This document shows, one piece after another, positions 1 to 7,675 of a stretch of DNA of 64,000 nt. Location: positions 62,001-126,000 of the forward strand of contig NZ_SPQO01000004.1 in assembly GCF_004570325.1 (NCBI RefSeq), in the 5' to 3' direction. Position 1 is the stretch's first letter. Each line of letters starts with the position of its first letter. The stretch is from Mycobacterium sp. PS03-16. Lineage in GTDB: Bacteria; Actinomycetota; Actinomycetes; Mycobacteriales; Mycobacteriaceae. The notes below the pieces were generated by a model. It saw only the letters and a program-made list of their open reading frames with translations, was not told where the DNA came from and did no database searches. Both the position numbers and the translations under genes were made by a program.

Positions 1-810
1 CATCCGCACGCTGCGCACCGACCGCACGCCCGGTTGGTCGGCGAGCGTGCGTTCGGCGGTGGCGACCAGCTGCGGATCGACACCGTCGAGCAGGCGGCGG
101 AACACATCGCGTGCGGCGGTGCGCAACACCGCCAGGATCGCCACCGTGATCACCAGACCGACGATCGGATCGGCCAGCGGGAAGCCCAGCGCGACCCCGC
201 CCGCACTGAGCAGTACGGCGAGCGACGTGAACCCGTCTGTGCGCGCGTGCAGACCGTCCGCGACCAGCGCGGCTGAGCCGATCCGTCGGCCGATCTTGAT
301 GCGGTACAGCGCAACCCACTCGTTGCCGACGAAGCCGACCAGCCCCGCGAGCGCCACCCAGCCGAGATGCTCGATGGGCTGCGGGTCGACGAGCCGTCGC
401 ACGGCCTCGTACCCGGCAACGACCGCCGACAGCGTGATCATCGCGACCACGAACAGCCCGGCGAGGTCCTCGACCCGGCCGAATCCGTAGGTGTAGCGGC
501 GCGTCGCGGCCCGGCCGCCCACTGCGAACGCGATCCACAACGGCACCGCGGTCAACGCATCGGAGAAATTGTGAATGGTGTCCGCGGCCAGCGCGACCGA
601 CCCCGACGCGGCGACGATCGCCGCCTGCGCCACCGCGGTGGCGCCCAGCACCAGCAGGCTGATTTTCACGGCGCGGATGCCGGCCGCCGACGACTCCAGC
701 GCACCGTCCACGCTGTCGGCGGTGTCGTGCGAGTGCGGCGCGAACACCTCGGCGACCGCGCCCCGGAATCCCCGGCGATGTGGGTGCGCGTGGTGCGAGG
801 AATGCGTCAT
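1..810 (-). CDS. CDF-family divalent metal exporter (Ni/Co type), C-terminus off the window
   Basis: Cation diffusion facilitator, a membrane antiporter that pumps divalent metal out of the cytoplasm. The 270 visible residues begin with a His-rich tail (MTHSSHHAHPH) and then show hydrophobic helices. The two CDF metal-site motifs are present: DTIHNFSDAL in the second helix and DGLHARTDG further on. The frame runs through base 1, so the end of the cytoplasmic domain is missing. The start lies 4 bp after the stop of the KmtR-like regulator, so the two are probably one transcript. KmtR of M. tuberculosis is known to control a CDF gene (Rv2025c), which suggests nickel/cobalt; the metal itself is inferred. 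Confidence 0.9.
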   Translation of the reverse strand, partial: MTHSSHHAHPHRRGFRGAVAEVFAPHSHDTADSVDGALESSAAGIRAVKISLLVLGATAVAQAAIVAASGSVALAADTIHNFSDALTAVPLWIAFAVGGRAATRRYTYGFGRVEDLAGLFVVAMITLSAVVAGYEAVRRLVDPQPIEHLGWVALAGLVGFVGNEWVALYRIKIGRRIGSAALVADGLHARTDGFTSLAVLLSAGGVALGFPLADPIVGLVITVAILAVLRTAARDVFRRLLDGVDPQLVATAERTLADQPGVRSVRSVRM

Positions 811-814
811 CCCG

Positions 815-1201
815 CTAGGCCTTTCGCGCGGATCGATGGCTCGGAAGTGGCCGCAGCGCAGCGTCTCCGCGGTGGTGCGGCGGTACGCCGGGGCCGGCGT
901 GCTCGGCGTTGTACACCGCGTCGGTGACCAGCTGGCGGACGTGCTCGTTCTCCAGGCTGTAGAAGATGGTAGTTCCCGCCCGGCGCGTGCGGACCAGCCG
1001 CGCCATCCGCAGTTTCGCCAGGTGCTGCGAGACCGACGGCGCGGGTTTGCCGATGGCCTCGGCGAGCTCGTTGACCGACATCTCATCGTCGGTCAACGCC
1101 CACAACAGCTGGATGCGGGTGGGGTCGGCCAGCATGCGCAGCACCTCCACCACCAGCCGGACCTGGTCCTCGGCGATGGGTCGATGCTTATCTGCATTCA
1201 T
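815..1201 (-). CDS. kmtR: ArsR/SmtB-family nickel/cobalt sensor, KmtR-like repressor
   Basis: Winged-helix metal-sensing repressor of 128 residues. The recognition-helix segment KPAPSVSQHLAKLRMARLV (residues 52-70) and the C-terminal block follow KmtR of M. tuberculosis closely. The sensor residues described for KmtR are all present, one position earlier: His87, Glu100, His101, His109, His110. The open frame extends far upstream, but ATG at 1201 fits KmtR length. It also lies 6 nt after a TATTAT -10 box, so the mRNA is probably leaderless. The dyad at 1188-1211 covers both. Expected to repress itself and the exporter downstream until Ni(II) or Co(II) binds. Confidence 0.9.
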   Translation of the reverse strand: MNADKHRPIAEDQVRLVVEVLRMLADPTRIQLLWALTDDEMSVNELAEAIGKPAPSVSQHLAKLRMARLVRTRRAGTTIFYSLENEHVRQLVTDAVYNAEHAGPGVPPHHRGDAALRPLPSHRSARKA

Positions 1202-1211
1202 ACGCAGATAA
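1188..1211 (-). promoter_or_regulatory. KmtR operator overlapping -10 box and start codon
   Basis: Perfect 8-bp inverted repeat, TTATCTGC, 8-bp spacer, GCAGATAA. On the minus strand a -10 box TATTAT (1213-1208) sits 6 nt before the ATG at 1201, so the dyad overlaps the -10, the likely transcription start and the start codon. This is the expected place for an autorepressing ArsR-family site. Binding by this regulator is inferred. Confidence 0.7.
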
Positions 1212-1248
1212 TAGGCCAGCAGGCGACCCGGAAACGAGGACCGCGCGA

Positions 1249-1941
1249 CTACGGGCTTCCTGCGGCCCCGCGGCGGCCGGAGAACGCGTCCACCAGCTCG
1301 GGGATCTCTCGCAGATGCCGCCGCAGCACCTCGACGCTGGCCTCGACATCGTGCCGGTCGATCGCCTCGATCAGGTCCCGGTGCTCGTGCTCGATGATGG
1401 CCAGGCGTGACGGCGCCTCGGTGAGCGTGCGCGTGCCCAGCCGGACCTGACGGGGCTGCAGGGAGTCGTAGAGCTCGGCGATGACCGCATTGCGCTGATG
1501 GCGGACGAGCTCGGAGTGGAACAGCTGGTCCAATTGCGAGAACCGGTTCCAGTCGTGGGCGCGGCCCGCGTCCTCCATGTCGGCGACGAGTGCGCGGGCA
1601 CTCTCCGGCACGCCGGCCTGACGCTGGCAGATCGTCCGCAGCGCGTCGGATTCGAGCACGAACCGCGCCTGGTAGATCTCCCGCATCTCCACCGCGGTCA
1701 CCACGCGGACCTGCGCGCCGCGGCGCGGCACCAGGTCGACGTAGCGCTCCACCTGCAGCCGCTGCAGCGCCTCGCGGACCGGGGTGCGTGACGTGCCCAC
1801 CCGCGCGGCCAGCGCGACCTCGTCGATGAACTCGCCCTCCGCGAACTCGCCCTTGAGGATTGCGTCGCGGATCCACGTGTAGGCACGTTGGCCGGCGGAC
1901 GTCTTGATCTCGGCCGCCACCGTGCGGCCCTCGCGGGACAT
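1249..1941 (-). CDS. GntR-family (FadR/FCD type) regulator of the TRAP/aldolase operon
   Basis: Transcription factor of 230 residues. The N-terminal winged helix (about residues 15-85) holds the GntR signature EVALAARVGTSRTPVREAL. An FCD ligand-binding domain follows (about 95-220), with Asp/His positions such as FHSELVRHQ and EHEHRDLIEAI typical of metal-assisted organic-acid sensing. It is transcribed away from the catabolic operon that starts at 2064, and the shared intergenic region contains a GntR-type palindrome. Most likely the local repressor, released by a substrate or intermediate of the pathway. The ligand is not predictable from sequence. Confidence 0.88.
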   Translation of the reverse strand: MSREGRTVAAEIKTSAGQRAYTWIRDAILKGEFAEGEFIDEVALAARVGTSRTPVREALQRLQVERYVDLVPRRGAQVRVVTAVEMREIYQARFVLESDALRTICQRQAGVPESARALVADMEDAGRAHDWNRFSQLDQLFHSELVRHQRNAVIAELYDSLQPRQVRLGTRTLTEAPSRLAIIEHEHRDLIEAIDRHDVEASVEVLRRHLREIPELVDAFSGRRGAAGSP

Positions 1942-1966
1942 GCTTAGTATTCAACCATTTACACGG

Positions 1967-1989
1967 CTTGTACTCCGCGTGTATACAAG
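1967..1989. promoter_or_regulatory. Candidate GntR operator between the divergent genes
   Basis: Inverted repeat CTTGTA, 11-bp spacer, TACAAG. The right half also contains the perfect palindrome TGTATACA (1980-1987). TTGTATACAA-like sites are common for FadR-subfamily GntR proteins. Position between gntR and the operon fits repression of both. Confidence 0.6.
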
Positions 1990-2063
1990 CTGTCGACATA
2001 TTGTGTCCCAGGTCGTCCACTCGACTCATTGAGAGTCCAGTCACCCGAGAAGAGGAATCACCG

Positions 2064-2834
2064 ATGACATCCCCGCCCGAGAACCAGCACCCGCCGGTGT
2101 CCATCTGGCTCACCGAACCTTCTGCGGCGGCCGTGGAGATGGGCTTCCTCGCCGGCTACGACACCGTGGTCCTCGACATCGAGCACGGCCTGTTCGACCT
2201 GCGTGAACTCGACTGGATCATCCCGTTCATCCGCGCCAAGGGCATGCGCGTGATCGCCAAGGTGCTCGGCCCCGAGCGCGGCCCGATCCAGCAGGCGCTC
2301 GACTTCGGCGCCGACGCGGTGGCGATCCCGCACATCACCTCCGCCGAACACGCCGCGGAGATCTGCGGGTTCGCCAAGTTTCCGCCGCTGGGCGACCGGT
2401 CCTTCGCCGGCGGACGGACCACCGGCTACAAGGGGTTCACCGACGACTGGGTCGCGATTCAGGACCGCCAGACGCACTGCTACCCGATGATCGAGGATGC
2501 GTCCGCGTTCGACGACATCAAGAAGATCCTCGACCTGCCGATGGTCGACGGGATCTTCGTGGGACCGTCGGACCTGTCGTTGCGCCGGGACCGCGGCGCC
2601 TACAGCGTCACCGACGCCGACCTCACCGACCTGCGCCACCTCGCACGCGCGGCCAACGCCGCCGGGAAGCCGTGGCTGCTTCCGGCCTGGAGTGCCGCCG
2701 AGCAGCAGCTGGCCGTGGAGGAGGGGGCACACACGATTGTGGCCGCCATGCAGTACGGGGCCATGCTGACCGGGTTCACCGCCATCCGGCAGAGCCTTCA
2801 GAAGATCCAGGACGACGTGAGGAGCACCCGATGA
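2064..2834 (+). CDS. HpcH/HpaI-family aldolase (class II, 2-oxo acid type)
   Basis: Cytoplasmic TIM-barrel aldolase of 256 residues, of the family that cleaves 2-oxo-4-hydroxy acids to pyruvate plus an aldehyde, or citryl/malyl-type substrates. Visible family marks: DIEHG with the catalytic His41, the metal Glu in PMIEDA, and the metal Asp in VGPSDLSL. The family Arg of the usual VRVP motif is a lysine here (IAKVLG), which may shift substrate choice. The start at 2064 follows a good ribosome site (gagaagagg). First gene of the operon, overlapping the next by ATGA. Substrate unknown. Confidence 0.85.
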   Translation: MTSPPENQHPPVSIWLTEPSAAAVEMGFLAGYDTVVLDIEHGLFDLRELDWIIPFIRAKGMRVIAKVLGPERGPIQQALDFGADAVAIPHITSAEHAAEICGFAKFPPLGDRSFAGGRTTGYKGFTDDWVAIQDRQTHCYPMIEDASAFDDIKKILDLPMVDGIFVGPSDLSLRRDRGAYSVTDADLTDLRHLARAANAAGKPWLLPAWSAAEQQLAVEEGAHTIVAAMQYGAMLTGFTAIRQSLQKIQDDVRSTR

Positions 2835-3628
2835 GTTTGACCGCCGCCATTGCGCAGTTCGCCCCGTCCGAAGACAAGGCGGCGAACGTCGAGGCGATGA
2901 TCGACCTGCTGGGGCAGGCGGCCGAGCGCGGAGCCGAGCTGGTGGTGCTCCCCGAGTACGCGGTGTTCACCGTCCCCACGATGGACGACCGCTTCGTCGA
3001 GACCGCCGAGTCGCTGGACGGGCCCTCGGTGACCCGCCTCGCGCAGGCCGCCGCCGAGCTGAACCTGACCGTCATCGCCGGCGTGAACGAGACCGCCGAG
3101 AACGGCAAGATCCACAACTGCCTGGTCGGAATCCAGGACGGCAAGGTCGCCGCGGTGTACCGCAAGGTCCACCTCTACGACGCGTTCGGATACAAGGAAT
3201 CCGACCGCGTCATCGCCGCCGACCCGTCGACGCCGCAGCTGCTGAAGGTCAACGGTTTCACCGTCGGCATGCAGACGTGTTACGACCTGCGCTTCCCGGA
3301 GACCTCGCGCGCCTTGGTCGACGCGGGTGCCGACGTGATCGCGCTGCCCGCCGAATGGGTTCCCGGACCGCTCAAGGAGTACCACTGGAACACCCTGCTG
3401 CGGGCGCGGGCCATCGAGAACACCGTGTTCGTGCTCGCCGCCGACCAGATCGCCCCCGCCGGGTCGGGCAACAGCGTGATCCTCGACCCGATGGGCATCC
3501 CGCTGGCCGCCCTGGGTGAAGCCGCCGGGATCGGGGTGGCCCGCCTGGAGCGCAGCCGGCTCGACAGCGTGCGCACGGTCAATCCGGCCCTCACACTCCG
3601 GCGCTACCGCGTCCAGCCGGAGGCATGA
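2831..3628 (+). CDS. Carbon-nitrogen hydrolase (nitrilase superfamily amidase)
   Basis: Nitrilase-fold amidohydrolase of 265 residues. The Glu-Lys-Cys triad is complete: Glu42 in VLPEYAVF, Lys112 in YRKVHLYDAF, and Cys150 in QTCYDLRFPE. This catalytic segment resembles omega-amidase and carbamoylase branches rather than true nitrilases. The ATG overlaps the aldolase stop (ATGA) and its own stop is one base before the next start, so it is translationally coupled within the operon. It probably removes an amide from the imported compound or an intermediate. The exact substrate cannot be told. Confidence 0.87.
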   Translation: MSLTAAIAQFAPSEDKAANVEAMIDLLGQAAERGAELVVLPEYAVFTVPTMDDRFVETAESLDGPSVTRLAQAAAELNLTVIAGVNETAENGKIHNCLVGIQDGKVAAVYRKVHLYDAFGYKESDRVIAADPSTPQLLKVNGFTVGMQTCYDLRFPETSRALVDAGADVIALPAEWVPGPLKEYHWNTLLRARAIENTVFVLAADQIAPAGSGNSVILDPMGIPLAALGEAAGIGVARLERSRLDSVRTVNPALTLRRYRVQPEA

Positions 3629-3629
3629 C

Positions 3630-4730
3630 ATGAGGTCGGGTGCCCAGCTGCGGAGGCGGCTGCGCCGCGCCGCCGCGGTCGCCGCGGTCGCGGTGAGCGC
3701 CATCGCCCTGTCGTCCTGCGCCGTGCGCGACGGCGAGTACGTGCTGCACTACACGACCTACTCGTCGCCCACCTCGGACCAGTCGCGCACCATGCAGCGG
3801 TGGGCGGAGGAGGTCGAGGATCGCACCGAAGGGGGAGTGCGGGTGCAGTTCCACTACTCTCAGAGCCTCGTCGACGCCGGCGAGTCCGTGCAGGCGACGC
3901 TGGACGGCCGGGCGGACCTCGCGCAGGTCGGCTCGATCTACGCCGCATCGGACCTGTCGATGTTCACCGTCATCGAACTGCCCTTCGAGACCAACAATCC
4001 CGAAGTGCAGATGACGGCCATTGAACGGCTCTACGAGGAGAACACGACCTACCGCGACGACTTCGAGCGTCAGGGCGTGCACCTGCTGTTCCCCTTGCCG
4101 CTCGGGATCAACCTGGTGGGGCTCGAGCAGCCCGCCGCCACGCCGCGTGACCTCGCCGGCCGCAGCATCCGGTCCGGCGGCCTCACCTCCGAAGCACTGG
4201 TGGCGGTGGATGCGAACCCCGTCGCGATGACGGCCACCGACATCTACGAATCGATGGAGCGGGGTGTCATCGCCGGGTACACCGCGCTGGCCATCGCGAA
4301 CCTGCCCACCTTCGGGCTGTCGACGACCACGCCGTACCTGGTCGACCCCGGCATCGGCGCCTACTCGTCCTCGATCGTGGTGATCAACGCCGAGCTGTTG
4401 GAGTCGATGCCGCAGGAGTTCCAGGACGCGATCGCGGCGGCGTCCGGCAACGCCATCTCCAACGGCCTGGAGGAGATGGACAGGCTGGGCGCGCAGGCAT
4501 GCAGCGACCTGCGCGCGAGCGGCACGCAGATGTCGACGATGCCGGCCGGGGACGTCGAGGCGTGGAAGGAGCGGGCCGGAATCGCCGAACAGTGGGTCGA
4601 CCGGTACGCCGAGCGCGGATACGACGCCGCGAGCGTGCTGGCGGACTACCGCCGGATCATCCGCGAGGAAACCGCCGGCTCGAGTTACGCCGATCCGTTC
4701 TACGACTGCTTGAAGGGGGAGGAGCTGTGA
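3630..4730 (+). CDS. dctP: TRAP transporter solute-binding lipoprotein DctP
   Basis: Extracytoplasmic substrate-binding subunit of a TRAP transporter, 366 residues. The N-terminus is basic, then hydrophobic, and ends in a lipobox (ALSSC) near residue 29, so it should be a membrane-anchored lipoprotein. The mature part has the DctP fold: periodic binding-domain strands, PLPLGINLVG, the RSGG stretch carrying the usual carboxylate-binding Arg region, and the ATDIYESMERGVIAGY block. GTG of dctQ overlaps its stop. TRAP carriers use a cation gradient to import organic acids; the presence of aldolase and amidase genes suggests an amidated or hydroxylated acid. Confidence 0.88.
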   Translation: MRSGAQLRRRLRRAAAVAAVAVSAIALSSCAVRDGEYVLHYTTYSSPTSDQSRTMQRWAEEVEDRTEGGVRVQFHYSQSLVDAGESVQATLDGRADLAQVGSIYAASDLSMFTVIELPFETNNPEVQMTAIERLYEENTTYRDDFERQGVHLLFPLPLGINLVGLEQPAATPRDLAGRSIRSGGLTSEALVAVDANPVAMTATDIYESMERGVIAGYTALAIANLPTFGLSTTTPYLVDPGIGAYSSSIVVINAELLESMPQEFQDAIAAASGNAISNGLEEMDRLGAQACSDLRASGTQMSTMPAGDVEAWKERAGIAEQWVDRYAERGYDAASVLADYRRIIREETAGSSYADPFYDCLKGEEL

Positions 4731-5245
4731 CCGAGAACATCACGTTCCCCCGGCCGGTGACGCTCACCCTACGGGTGCTGAGCATCGTGGCGGGGGTCCT
4801 GCTGCTTGGGGTCATCCTGTTGACCGTCGCCGACGTGGTCAGCCGCACCGCCCGCGACCGGTCGATCCTGGGCACCGTCGACATCGCCACCATGCTGCTG
4901 GTGGCGATCGCCTTCCTCGGCCTCGCGTCCGCGGAGGTCGAGGGCCGGCATGTGGCGGTCGAGCTGTTCGAGAGCCGGTTCGGTGTGCGGACCCGGGCGG
5001 TGTTCTCCGCCATCCGCGCGCTTCTGCTGCTCGGTCTCGGTGTGCTGCTGGTGTGGGGCCTGACCGAAGTCCTCGCCAGCGCGGCCACCCGCGGCGAGAC
5101 CACCAACACCATTCTCCGACTGCCCACGTGGCCGGCGAAGCTGGTGCTGCTGGTGTCCTTCGTCGCCTTCTTCGTGGTGGCCATCTGGAAGGAGCTGCTG
5201 ACCGTGGCTGCTCTGCGCGCCGAGCAGAACGGAGCCCACCGATGA
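4727..5245 (+). CDS. dctQ: TRAP transporter small membrane subunit DctQ
   Basis: Small integral membrane subunit of 172 residues with four predicted transmembrane helices and the family block GTVDIATMLLVAIAFLGLASAEVEGRHV (its key part is the EGRHV end of the second helix). It starts with GTG at 4727 that overlaps the dctP stop (GTGA), and it ends overlapping the dctM start (ATGA). It pairs with DctM in the membrane. Tight overlaps show that the three TRAP genes are translated together. Confidence 0.87.
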   Translation: MTENITFPRPVTLTLRVLSIVAGVLLLGVILLTVADVVSRTARDRSILGTVDIATMLLVAIAFLGLASAEVEGRHVAVELFESRFGVRTRAVFSAIRALLLLGLGVLLVWGLTEVLASAATRGETTNTILRLPTWPAKLVLLVSFVAFFVVAIWKELLTVAALRAEQNGAHR

Positions 5246-6624
5246 CCGCCACCACCGGCATCGTCCTGATCGTCGTCCTCGTGCTGTTCTTCGCCCTGCT
5301 GGCGATCCGGCTCCACGTGGCGTTCGCGTTGATGATCTCGGCGTTCGCCGGCGTCCTGCTGCTGCGCGGAACCGGCGCGGCGACCAGCACCGTGGCCAAT
5401 CAGCCCTTCTCCACCGCCGCCGACTACTCGTTGACGATCATCCCGCTGTTCATCGCGATGGGGATCTTCGCGGTCCGGGCGGGCCTCGCCCAGGCCGGCT
5501 TCGACCTGGCCTCGGCGGCGTTGCGGCGGCTTCCCGGCGGCGCCGCCCTGGCATCGCTGGCCGGGTCGGGGCTGTTCGCCGCGGTCACCGGGTCGAGCGT
5601 GGCGACGGTGGCCACGATGGCGCGGGTCTCGACCGACGCGATCCTGCGCGCCGGCTACAACATCCGGCTCGCCGCCGGTGTGGTCTGCGCCGGTGGCACG
5701 CTCGGCGTGCTCATCCCACCCTCGATCGTCCTGGTCCTCTACGGCGTGGTCACCGAGGAGAGCATCGGCCAGCTCCTGATCGCCGGGATCGGGCCGGGGC
5801 TGCTCACCATCGCGGTGTACGCGGTCACCATCGTGGCGCTGGTCGCCCGCCAGCGGCGACGCGAACCCGCGCTCGTCGGTGCCGGGGCGTCGGGCACCGA
5901 TCGAGAGGTGGGCGGCTCGGGCGGCGTCGCGACCGTCGACGGGGAACCCGAGGCACCGACCCGCCTGGACATCACCGGCTTCCTCTACCTGGCGGTGATC
6001 TTCGCCGTGTCCATCGGCACGATCTACCTCGGGGTGGCGACCCCGACCGAGGCGGCGTCGTTCGGTGCGCTTGCCGCACTGGTCATCCTGATGGTCCGCA
6101 CCCGGCCGCCGGCCTGGCTCCGCGAGATCGGCGAATCGCTCCGGGAGACGATCGGTCTGACCGCGATGACCTTCCTGCTGATGGCCGGCGCCGGGGTGTT
6201 CACCTACGTGCTGGCGCTCAGCGGGGCGAGCACATCGCTGGTGAGCGCGGTGACCGGAGCCGATCTGCCGCCGTACCTGGTGCTGGTGCTGTGCCTGGCC
6301 ATCCTGCTGCCGATGGGCATGTTCCTCGACGGCATCTCGATGATCCTGATCGCCGCGCCGCTGCTGCACCCGATCCTGTCCAGCTACGGCTTCGACGGAA
6401 TCTGGCTGGGTGTGCTGATCGTGAAGGTCGCCGAGATGGCACTGATCACCCCACCCGTCGGGATGAACGCGTTCGTCTACTCGGGTGCGGTGCGGGAGGC
6501 CGGATTGGACCGGGTGTTCCGCGGCATCGTCCCGTTCATCGTGGCCGACCTCGTGGTGGTGGCGCTGCTCATCGCCTTCCCCGCGATCGTCACCTTCCTC
6601 CCCTCCATGTCGGGCACGCAGTGA
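5242..6624 (+). CDS. dctM: TRAP transporter large permease DctM
   Basis: Twelve-helix permease of 460 residues that carries out cation-coupled transport. Family marks include the AVTGSSVATVATMA segment, GGTLGVLIPPSI, and the C-terminal LITPPVGMNAFV motif. A hydrophilic loop of about 40 residues (near residues 205-250) is longer and more acidic than usual. ATG at 5242 overlaps dctQ. TRAP systems are widespread in marine and soil bacteria but uncommon in mycobacteria, so this operon may be an acquired trait; base use looks like its neighbours, so any transfer is old or from another high-GC actinobacterium. Confidence 0.9.
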   Translation: MTATTGIVLIVVLVLFFALLAIRLHVAFALMISAFAGVLLLRGTGAATSTVANQPFSTAADYSLTIIPLFIAMGIFAVRAGLAQAGFDLASAALRRLPGGAALASLAGSGLFAAVTGSSVATVATMARVSTDAILRAGYNIRLAAGVVCAGGTLGVLIPPSIVLVLYGVVTEESIGQLLIAGIGPGLLTIAVYAVTIVALVARQRRREPALVGAGASGTDREVGGSGGVATVDGEPEAPTRLDITGFLYLAVIFAVSIGTIYLGVATPTEAASFGALAALVILMVRTRPPAWLREIGESLRETIGLTAMTFLLMAGAGVFTYVLALSGASTSLVSAVTGADLPPYLVLVLCLAILLPMGMFLDGISMILIAAPLLHPILSSYGFDGIWLGVLIVKVAEMALITPPVGMNAFVYSGAVREAGLDRVFRGIVPFIVADLVVVALLIAFPAIVTFLPSMSGTQ

Positions 6625-6662
6625 CCGACCGAATCTCCCTTTGACAGAGAGGCTTTGAGCGA

Positions 6663-7316
6663 ATGTTCCAGATGAACGACATGCCCACCCAGGTCGACCC
6701 GGCGCTCCTGGCGGAGCTGCAGGACGTGTGCGTGTCGACCCTCGGCCATCTGCGGGACCACGGGTTCGCGCTCGGGCTGGTGCCCAACCGGCGCCCGATC
6801 CGGGTGCTCGGCACGGCGGTGACCGTCCGCATCCCGCACCTGGATTCGACCGCGGTGCACCTGGCGGTCGACCACCTTCGTCCAGGCGACGTGCTGGTGG
6901 TCGATCAGTCCGGTGACCACAGCCGGTCCTGCTTCGGGGGCCTGGTGTCGTTCTCCGCCAAGGCGCGCGGCGCTGCCGGTGCGGTGATCGACGGCGCCAT
7001 CAACGACCACGACGAGACCCAGGCCTACGACTTCCCGGTGTTCTCCCGCGGTTACAGCCCGCTGACCACCCGGATCGGCGGCATCGAGGGGGCGATCAAC
7101 GTGCCGGTCACCATCGGCGGCGCCGTCGTGCGGCCCGGCGATGTGGTGTTCGGCGACTCCGACGGCGTCGCATTCCTCACGCCCGAGGAGGCCGTCGGCC
7201 TCGGCGCCCTGCTCCGCGGGAAGGAAGAGGCCGAGGCGCCGGCGCGCGAGAAGATCGCGGCGGGCGGATCGATCGCGGAGTTCTCCGGCGCCATCGCCCA
7301 CGCACCGAAGCGCTGA
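6663..7316 (+). CDS. RraA-fold protein (HMG-aldolase/demethylmenaquinone methyltransferase-like family)
   Basis: Last gene of the TRAP operon, 217 residues, with an RraA barrel. Conserved features are CFGGLVSFSAKARGAAG, VIDGAINDHDE and GDVVFGDSDGVAF. True members such as 4-hydroxy-4-methyl-2-oxoglutarate aldolase carry an Arg-Asp pair after GA; here Asn114-Asp115 replaces it, so the metal Asp is kept but the substrate-binding Arg is lost. The protein could be an aldolase or decarboxylase with another substrate, or not an HMG aldolase at all. The start at 6663 lies after gagagg. A strong hairpin follows the stop. Confidence 0.75.
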   Translation: MFQMNDMPTQVDPALLAELQDVCVSTLGHLRDHGFALGLVPNRRPIRVLGTAVTVRIPHLDSTAVHLAVDHLRPGDVLVVDQSGDHSRSCFGGLVSFSAKARGAAGAVIDGAINDHDETQAYDFPVFSRGYSPLTTRIGGIEGAINVPVTIGGAVVRPGDVVFGDSDGVAFLTPEEAVGLGALLRGKEEAEAPAREKIAAGGSIAEFSGAIAHAPKR

Positions 7317-7343
7317 TCGGCGACCGAAACTCCGAACGACAAG

Positions 7344-7377
7344 CGGTGGGCCGGCCCGATGACAGGCCGGCCCACCG
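7344..7377 (+). terminator. Strong hairpin terminator ending the TRAP operon
   Basis: Perfect 13-bp stem CGGTGGGCCGGCC (7344-7356) and its complement (7365-7377), 8-nt loop. No T-tract follows, which is common for mycobacterial terminators. It lies 28 bp after the RraA stop. Confidence 0.75.
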
Positions 7378-7397
7378 TGTCACGGACACTGGACCAC

Positions 7398-7616
7398 ATG
7401 ACAACGAAGTGGGACGTCGTGGTGATCGAGCCGACCGATCCGGGCATCACGAAACCGTCGGACGAGGAACTGCAGGCCACCACCATCGACGGCGCCGACG
7501 AGGCCGACGCCCGCCAGATCTACGCCGACCGGCTGCGGGCGACCGAGAACCGTCCCCACACCGCCGTGCAATTGCGCTGCGAGGGACGCATCATCGAGCA
7601 CTGGCCGCCGCGGTAG
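7398..7616 (+). CDS. Small conserved hypothetical protein, 72 aa
   Basis: Short acidic soluble protein starting MTTKWDVVVIEP and ending RIIEHWPPR. The start at 7398 is preferred over the in-frame upstream start at 7359 because that one lies inside the terminator loop. No signal peptide, membrane helix or known motif is visible. Codon use (GC-rich third positions) supports a real gene. Function unknown; it stands alone between the TRAP operon and the AraC gene. Confidence 0.55.
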   Translation: MTTKWDVVVIEPTDPGITKPSDEELQATTIDGADEADARQIYADRLRATENRPHTAVQLRCEGRIIEHWPPR

Positions 7617-7675
7617 CACGCCGCGGACACGAGAGGTTCGCGCACTTCCACGAGCACCCGACGTAGGCTGCGCGG

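Noticed and set aside
1202..2113. 432-residue version of the ArsR-type regulator
   Set aside because: The extra part is the antisense shadow of the GntR gene and its promoter; ATG at 1201 gives KmtR length.
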